Assembly (NCBI GenBank): GCA_934659415.1
Contig: CAKUHW010000070.1
Coordinates: 1-5,979, forward strand
Origin: an uncultured Oscillospiraceae bacterium
GTDB taxonomy: Bacteria > Bacillota > Clostridia > Oscillospirales > Oscillospiraceae
Reading direction: 5' to 3'
DNA: 5,979 nucleotides
Position numbers and translations under genes: made by a program. Under the pieces are notes generated by a model, which was not told the DNA's origin, made no database searches, and saw nothing but the letters and a program-made list of their open reading frames with translations. Below are positions 1 through 4,296 of this stretch, piece after piece (within the stretch, counting starts at the first letter, position 1; the number at the start of each line of letters is the position of its first letter).

Positions 1-778
1 GCACCTGGCTGAGCTTATGGGCCCTGCCGTTATAGAAGAGCATATTCTCGCTGGCCGCGGAGGTGTCCCCGAAGCCGCAGCCGATGTTGAAGCCGAAGTC
101 AGCCCCGTCTATCAATCCGGAGGCAGAGCCCCAATACCAGGTGTTGTGATAGGTCCAGACGCCCCGCCCCCAGTCCAGCAGGCCAAAGGAGTCCTCCGGG
201 CGGAATTCATACCGGGCCGCACCCAGCTCCACCGCGCCCCGCGCCCGCATGCAGTTGATCTTCTGATTGAAATAGAAATGTCCCTTTTTGTCAAAGGGCG
301 TACAGATGACCATGGACTCCTCCGGCTCCGCCTCCAGGATCATGGAGATGTCGATGGCATCCCGGCCGCGGAATTTGTCCATGTGCGCGGTCAGCTCCCG
401 CCGGCCATTCTCCACACGGAAGCACAGTCCGTATCCCCGGCCCGAACTGGCGGTAACGCCGGAGCCGGAATGGGCCGGCAAACCAGTCCTGCCCATGGGA
501 AATGCCCGCATGGGGCTTTTTGTGATCTGCCACGGCGATTCCTCAAAAGAAAGGAACGAGATGGAATCCAGCCCCATATAGCTGTTGTCGGCAATGGTGA
601 GCGCAACGCCGAACCTGTCATTGCCAACATAGTAGTAATCCCATTCCTTCAGCCGGGTGCGTCCGCCCCTGACCTTGGATCGCTCATAGACCGGCAAAAG
701 CCTTTTGGCATATCCGACCTGTGTCAGGTTTCCCTGTGTATCCAGAAGCGGCAGGGGTTCTGTAATTTCCCTCTGCAT
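1..778 (-). CDS. DUF2804 domain-containing protein, C-terminal end beyond the left edge
   Basis: An open minus-strand frame starts at ATG 778 and stays open for 259 codons to the window edge, so the stop codon is not visible. The protein begins MQREITEPLPLLDTQGNLTQ and continues with GYAKRLLPVYER and KEWDYYYVGNDRFG (residues 22-57), MRAFPMGRTGLP (90-101), and the tryptophan-rich segment LLDWGRGVWTYHNTWYWGSA (200-219). I recognise this as the DUF2804 family, whose members are usually somewhat over 300 residues, so about three quarters should be present. Its biochemical role is not known to me; no signal peptide or membrane segment is visible, so a cytoplasmic location is inferred. An AAGGAGG at 787-793 sits 8 bases before ATG 778. 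An in-frame ATG at 796 would add six residues, but it overlaps that ribosome site and is less likely. The gene lies 25 bases after the small Cys4 gene, probably in the same operon. Confidence 0.85.
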   Translation of the reverse strand, partial: MQREITEPLPLLDTQGNLTQVGYAKRLLPVYERSKVRGGRTRLKEWDYYYVGNDRFGVALTIADNSYMGLDSISFLSFEESPWQITKSPMRAFPMGRTGLPAHSGSGVTASSGRGYGLCFRVENGRRELTAHMDKFRGRDAIDISMILEAEPEESMVICTPFDKKGHFYFNQKINCMRARGAVELGAARYEFRPEDSFGLLDWGRGVWTYHNTWYWGSASGLIDGADFGFNIGCGFGDTSAASENMLFYNGRAHKLSQV

Positions 779-786
779 CGCGCAGC

Positions 787-793
787 CCTCCTT
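787..793 (-). promoter_or_regulatory. Ribosome binding site of the DUF2804 gene
   Basis: The minus strand reads AAGGAGG here, a near-perfect Shine-Dalgarno sequence, 8 bases before ATG 778. It decides the start at 778 over the in-frame ATG at 796, which lies upstream of the motif. Confidence 0.8.
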
Positions 794-803
794 CATGCCG
801 GCT

Positions 804-1013
804 TCATAGCGTGAAGTCTTCCGCCTTCAGCCGGGAAAAATCCGCCGTCACCGGCTGCGGCGGCACACGCTTCAGCGGATCGTACCGGAACCTTCTGCAG
901 GCGCCGTTGGGCAGTACGATTCCCTTTTTCACGCACATGACCCGCGTATCATCCAGCCGTACCCCGCGCCTGCAATAGGCACAGCGCGGCTCAATATGTT
1001 TTTCAAACAGCAT
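804..1013 (-). CDS. Small conserved four-cysteine protein of unknown function (69 aa)
   Basis: The frame runs from ATG 1013 to TGA 804-806. The 69-residue product has four cysteines: C11 and C14 in a CAYC pair, then C27 and C39, spaced C-X2-C-X12-C-X11-C. These could bind one zinc ion or an iron centre; that is inference from spacing only. After the last cysteine comes a basic stretch, CRRFRYDPLKRVPP (39-52), and the protein ends in an acidic and aromatic tail, KAEDFTL. It resembles short uncharacterised proteins I associate with Clostridia, but I know no assigned function. A GGAGGTG at 1021-1027 lies 7 bases before the ATG, which supports translation. It sits between ylbJ (29-base gap) and the DUF2804 gene (25-base gap), suggesting one transcript. 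No membrane segment or signal peptide is visible. Confidence 0.85.
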   Translation of the reverse strand: MLFEKHIEPRCAYCRRGVRLDDTRVMCVKKGIVLPNGACRRFRYDPLKRVPPQPVTADFSRLKAEDFTL

Positions 1014-1020
1014 GGCACAG

Positions 1021-1027
1021 CACCTCC
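1021..1027 (-). promoter_or_regulatory. Ribosome binding site of the small Cys4 gene
   Basis: The minus strand reads GGAGGTG, 7 bases before ATG 1013. The site lies in the 29-base gap after the ylbJ stop codon and is good evidence that this short frame is a translated gene. Confidence 0.8.
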
Positions 1028-1042
1028 GCGCCTCTATTTCTT

Positions 1043-2224
1043 TCAGTATACAGGATGCGTATTCTTTTTTCTACCCCATTTTCGCAATTTCGACACGCTC
1101 AGGCAAAAAATCAGCAGGAACACAGCCCCGGCCGCAAGCAGCGACACCCGCAGCGCCGTTGCAAACTCCAGCTCCGCCAGGGCGTCCGCCTGGCGGCTGA
1201 GGTAGGCTGCTACCGGCTCGTGTATCGGCAGAAAGCGGGCGAGCAGCCAGGTGAGTCCGGCCGCCAGCAGTCCATGGCACAATTTTCCGGCTAAATAGGT
1301 GCGGGCAGACAGGCCGCAGTCGATCAGAAAGGAAAGCACCTGGCAATGGACCGAGATCCCGGCCCACCCCAGCATAAAGGCAGCCATGGAAACCCGACCG
1401 GTCAGACTGCCCGACTCGGTCAGGGAAGATACTCCGGATGTAAGCTCCAGCAGCCCTGCAACCAGCCGTTTGGCCCACATCGGCCGGAAGCCCAGATGCG
1501 CCAAGCCGCCTGCCAGCAGATCCAGCACCCCATAGTGGGTCAGCAGGCGCAGCACCACGGAAAAGAAGATCACAAAGGCACTGATGGACAGCGTGCTCTC
1601 CAGGGCGCTCTTTACCGCGCCTGTAAAGGCGCCCGGAAGAGATACCGCACGTATCGGTTTTTTGTTCGTCCGCTCCGCCCCGACGCTCCCTTCCTCTCTG
1701 CCGCCGCAAAAGCGAAAAATCAGACCCACCAGCAGCGAGGCCAGGGCATGAGTTAGGTAGAGCAAAAGCCCGATTCTGCCGTCCCCAAAAATGCCCGCAC
1801 CCACAACGCCCAGGATAAACGCGGGGCCCGAGTTATTGCAGAACGCCAGCAGCCGCTCCGCCTCCGTCCGGGTACACTGGCCCTGGGAATAGAGTGCGAT
1901 GGCGGTGCGGGCCCCCACGGGATAACCGCCTACAAAGCCCAGAATAAGCGCCGCCGCGCACCTGCCGTTTACCCGGAACAGGGGGTACATGAAGCGCTGC
2001 AAAAGACGCCCCAGACCGGTCGCCAGTCCCAGATCCACCACCAGTGCGGACAGCACAAAGAAGGGAAACAGCGAGGGCGTGATCACATTCAGGCAGAGCT
2101 TCAACCCATCCCGCGCCCCCGCCATCGCCTCAGTGGGCGCGGCCACCAGCGCCGCAGCAGCGGCGACCAGCCCAATTCCCGTCAGCGCATCCTTAAATTT
2201 TTTCCATCGCAGCAGCCGCAGCAT
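1043..2224 (-). CDS. ylbJ: YlbJ/SpoVV-family sporulation integral membrane protein (nucleoside-recognition/GATE fold)
   Basis: The product from ATG 2224 is 393 residues and strongly hydrophobic. It starts with a short basic head (MLRLLRWKKFK), then a membrane segment at about 13-30. Family-like motifs follow: TPSLFPFFVLSALV (49-62), GFVGGYPVGARTA (96-108), FCNNSGPAFILGVVG (128-142), ELTSGVSSLTESGSL (260-274) and GWAGISVHCQ (286-295). A polar loop at about 172-195 splits the two membrane halves, and a last membrane helix lies at 356-376 before a basic tail. In Bacillus subtilis YlbJ (SpoVV) is made in the mother cell and is needed to move dipicolinic acid into the developing spore; the same role here is inferred from similarity. 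The frame extends upstream to GTG 2308, but those 28 residues lie across a terminator hairpin and do not look like the family. The Shine-Dalgarno before ATG 2224 is weak (GGGGGCGAGG). The two small genes downstream are probably co-transcribed. Confidence 0.8.
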   Translation of the reverse strand: MLRLLRWKKFKDALTGIGLVAAAAALVAAPTEAMAGARDGLKLCLNVITPSLFPFFVLSALVVDLGLATGLGRLLQRFMYPLFRVNGRCAAALILGFVGGYPVGARTAIALYSQGQCTRTEAERLLAFCNNSGPAFILGVVGAGIFGDGRIGLLLYLTHALASLLVGLIFRFCGGREEGSVGAERTNKKPIRAVSLPGAFTGAVKSALESTLSISAFVIFFSVVLRLLTHYGVLDLLAGGLAHLGFRPMWAKRLVAGLLELTSGVSSLTESGSLTGRVSMAAFMLGWAGISVHCQVLSFLIDCGLSARTYLAGKLCHGLLAAGLTWLLARFLPIHEPVAAYLSRQADALAELEFATALRVSLLAAGAVFLLIFCLSVSKLRKWGRKKNTHPVY

Positions 2225-2283
2225 AACCTCGCCCCCAATAGGCACTGATATGCTGCGATCCGCACCGGTTTGCCTGTCCCGAT

Positions 2284-2328
2284 CAAATAAAAGGGCGCAC
2301 CGCAGCACATCGCCCGGTACGCCCCTCT
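2284..2328 (-). terminator. Probable intrinsic terminator of the dnaG-rpoD-PPTase operon
   Basis: On the minus-strand RNA, AGAGGGGCGUACC (2328-2316) pairs with GGUGCGCCCUUUU (2301-2289) over 13 positions, including three G-U pairs. The loop is 14 bases (2315-2302). The tail reads UUUUAUUU (2292-2285), partly within the stem. A stable G+C-rich stem followed by a U-run, downstream of the last gene of the block, fits a Rho-independent terminator. The U-run is interrupted and the lower stem is weak, so read-through into ylbJ is possible. Confidence 0.6.
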
Positions 2329-2330
2329 GC

Positions 2331-2370
2331 CTCTCCCGCCCTGCCGCCGCTGCGCGGCAGGACGGGAGAG
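2331..2370 (-). other. Long G+C-rich stem-loop directly after the PPTase stop codon
   Basis: The 17-base arms 2331-2347 and 2354-2370 are inverted repeats around a 6-base loop, beginning two bases after the TAA stop (2373-2375). The single non-complementary position is C2339 opposite A2362 on the plus strand. On the minus-strand RNA it becomes a U-G pair, so the stem is continuous only in the minus-strand transcript. No U-run follows, so it is not a classic terminator alone. It could protect the 3' end of the operon mRNA or act in tandem with the hairpin at 2289-2328. Confidence 0.7.
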
Positions 2371-2372
2371 CT

Positions 2373-2987
2373 TTATATTCCGTTCTTCAGGTCCTGAAGC
2401 ACTTCCTCCAACGGCACGGTCCGGAACTCCGGCTCAAAGCTCCGCTGCCTTGCGCAGGAGATCATATGCCCGTCACAGACAAAGGTCCGGAGAAAGCAGG
2501 GGCCCTCCGTGTCCAGCAGGCACTGCTCCCTGTCCGCCAGCAGCAGGCCGCGTCCGTCCGCCTTGGTATATGCCTCCAGGCGGGTCCACAGAGTATAAAA
2601 GCGTGCCGCGTCCGGCGCCTCCGCCAGCCATTCATGCTCCCGGGGCAGGAACAGCTGTCTGGACAGACGGCGAAACGGCCGGTCCAAAGGCTCGATATCC
2701 ACCCCCACACGCTCCGCCTCCACAGCCAGGGCGGCGTACCACCCGGCGTGGCTCAGGCTGAAGCAGGGGCCCTCCGGCAGGGAGGGCTTGCCCCATTCAT
2801 TGCGCGGCAGCAGCGACTCATCCCGGACACCCAGCACATGGCGCAGCAGCAGTCCGCCCGCAAGTATGCCCAGCCGCGCTTCCTCCGGCCGGCAGGCTAA
2901 GGCCCTCGCCCGGCGCTCCTGCGAGACCAGCTCCAGCGCCTCCTCCTCCCTGCCGGCCAGAGCCCCGGCGTTCAGCAGCCAGATCAT
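2373..2987 (-). CDS. 4'-phosphopantetheinyl transferase superfamily protein (Sfp type)
   Basis: This 204-residue protein belongs to the family that moves the phosphopantetheine arm of coenzyme A onto a serine of acyl or peptidyl carrier proteins. The visible motifs are GPCFSLSHAGWYAALAV (73-89), where His80 is the usual coenzyme A-contacting histidine, VGVDIEPL (94-101) with metal-binding Asp97 and Glu99, and FYTLWTRLEAYTKADGRGL (130-148) with Glu138 and Lys142. The position before Glu138, lysine in Bacillus Sfp (WSMKES), is leucine here. Length fits compact Sfp-type enzymes (about 200-230 residues). The ATG at 2987 lies one base after the rpoD stop (TGAGATG), and no good Shine-Dalgarno precedes it, so translation is probably coupled to rpoD. 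No carrier protein or synthase gene is in the window, so the substrate (fatty-acid ACP or a secondary-metabolite carrier) cannot be told. The remainder of the sequence looks intact. Confidence 0.88.
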   Translation of the reverse strand: MIWLLNAGALAGREEEALELVSQERRARALACRPEEARLGILAGGLLLRHVLGVRDESLLPRNEWGKPSLPEGPCFSLSHAGWYAALAVEAERVGVDIEPLDRPFRRLSRQLFLPREHEWLAEAPDAARFYTLWTRLEAYTKADGRGLLLADREQCLLDTEGPCFLRTFVCDGHMISCARQRSFEPEFRTVPLEEVLQDLKNGI

Positions 2988-2988
2988 C

Positions 2989-4296
2989 TCAGTTCAAAAA
3001 ATCCTTCAGCTTTTTGGACCGGGACGGATGGCGCAGCTTCCGCAGGGCCTTCGCCTCGATCTGGCGGATGCGCTCCCGCGTCACGTTGAATTCCTTGCCC
3101 ACTTCCTCCAGCGTCCGGGTGCGGCCGTCCTCAATGCCAAAGCGCAGCTTGAGCACCTTTTCCTCCCGGGGCGTCAGCGTGGACAGAACCTCTACCAGCT
3201 GTTCCTTGAGCAGGGTAAAGGAGGCCGCCTCAGAGGGCTCAGACGCGCCCTCATCCATGAGGAAGTCCCCCAGGTGGGAGTCCTCCTCCTCCCCGATGGG
3301 AGTCTCAAGGGAGACCGGCTCCTGCGCAATTTTCAGAATCTCCCGCACCTTCTCCACCGGCACGCCCATCTCCGCGGCAGTCTCCTCCGGCGTGGGGTCA
3401 TGGCCAAGCTCCTGAAGCAGCTGGCGATTCACTCGGATGACCTTGTTGATGGTCTCTACCATGTGCACCGGGATGCGGATGGTCCGGGCCTGATCCGCGA
3501 TGGCTCTGGTGATGGCCTGGCGGATCCACCACGTGGCATAGGTGGAGAATTTATAGCCCTTGGTGTAGTCAAACTTTTCCACAGCCTTGATGAGGCCCAG
3601 ATTTCCCTCCTGAATCAGGTCCAGGAACATCATGCCCCTGCCCACATAACGCTTGGCGATGGAGACCACCAGGCGCAGGTTGGCCTCTGCCAGCTGCTGT
3701 TCCGCCTTCTTTCCGGCCTTTATAAGCTTTTCCAGCTCTTCCCGCACCTCAGACGGGGTCGCCTCGCCGGACTTTTCCAGCTCCTCCAGCTGCTCCCGGG
3801 CCGTATTCCCCGCGGACATGGCCTGAGCCAGCTCCACCTCCCGCTCGGGCGTGAGCAGATCCACCTTGCCGATCTCCTTCAGATACATCCGCACCGGGTC
3901 GTCGATGGCAAAGGAATCCACCAGAGAATTGGGGTCTACGATCTCCTCCTCGGGAATATCCTCCAGTTCCTCCACCGGGGGAAGCAGCTCGTCGTCCAGC
4001 TCCGGGAGCACATCATCGCAGGCCGTGTCCACGCCAAGGTTCTCGAACATATCGTAGATCTTGTCCAGCTGCTCGCTCTCCAGTTCCATGGCCTCCAGTA
4101 CTTCCGTCATCTCACCGGAGGTCAGCTTTCCCTTCTTGTACCCTGCATCCACCAGCTCCAGCAGCTTCTCTCCGCCGGCGATTCCTTCCACCATCTTGGC
4201 CAGGTCCGCCTTGGCGCTCTCAAACTTCTCCTTGCTTACCAATGTGGTGGCATTCAGCTCCTGCTTCTTGGCGGTTTTCTGCTTCTCGCTCATCAT
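2989..4296 (-). CDS. rpoD: RNA polymerase primary sigma factor RpoD/SigA
   Basis: The 435-residue product directs RNA polymerase to housekeeping promoters. Region 1.1-like sequence lies at about 44-88, followed by a very acidic linker (94-122). Region 1.2 is [20 protein letters not shown] (133-152), region 2 begins [20 protein letters not shown] (206-225), and the promoter -10 recognition helix lies in [20 protein letters not shown] (246-265). Region 3 starts near HMVETINKV (278-286), and the region 4.2 helix-turn-helix is [20 protein letters not shown] (396-415). Between regions 1.2 and 2.1 (161-202) there is a charged segment about 30 residues longer than in Bacillus SigA. Two tandem ATG codons (4296 and 4293) can start translation; GGAGG at 4303-4307 is 6 and 9 bases away respectively. 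The first overlaps the dnaG stop as ATGA. The order dnaG-rpoD is the classic macromolecular-synthesis arrangement, and the phosphopantetheinyl transferase follows one base after the stop. Confidence 0.98.
   Translation of the reverse strand: MMSEKQKTAKKQELNATTLVSKEKFESAKADLAKMVEGIAGGEKLLELVDAGYKKGKLTSGEMTEVLEAMELESEQLDKIYDMFENLGVDTACDDVLPELDDELLPPVEELEDIPEEEIVDPNSLVDSFAIDDPVRMYLKEIGKVDLLTPEREVELAQAMSAGNTAREQLEELEKSGEATPSEVREELEKLIKAGKKAEQQLAEANLRLVVSIAKRYVGRGMMFLDLIQEGNLGLIKAVEKFDYTKGYKFSTYATWWIRQAITRAIADQARTIRIPVHMVETINKVIRVNRQLLQELGHDPTPEETAAEMGVPVEKVREILKIAQEPVSLETPIGEEEDSHLGDFLMDEGASEPSEAASFTLLKEQLVEVLSTLTPREEKVLKLRFGIEDGRTRTLEEVGKEFNVTRERIRQIEAKALRKLRHPSRSKKLKDFLN
3691..3816 (-). other. 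Extended segment between sigma regions 1.2 and 2.1
   Basis: Residues 161-202 of RpoD are rich in Glu, Lys, Ala and Gln and include [20 protein letters not shown]. They separate region 1.2 from the conserved [15 protein letters not shown]. Bacillus SigA has only about 11 residues here (recalled, not aligned by computer). The composition suggests two amphipathic helices around a short GEATPS turn. The reading frame is intact and codon use looks like the rest of the gene. Confidence 0.6.

Noticed and set aside
17..814. 265-codon open frame on the plus strand
   Set aside because: It is the shadow of the minus-strand DUF2804 gene, which has family motifs and a strong ribosome site. The plus-strand product has no recognisable features.
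1071..1709. 212-codon minus-strand frame within ylbJ
   Set aside because: It is a shifted frame of the same strand, Arg/Gly-rich, without the membrane pattern that the ylbJ frame shows clearly.
1989..2900. 303-codon open frame on the plus strand
   Set aside because: It runs antisense through the ylbJ start, both hairpins and the transferase, with low-complexity Arg/Ser/Pro-rich content. It has no recognisable domain.
3950..4060. CTCC/TCC-rich repeated pattern on the plus strand
   Set aside because: It is explained by runs of Glu and Asp codons in the acidic linker of RpoD. The units are irregular and there is no CRISPR-like spacing.
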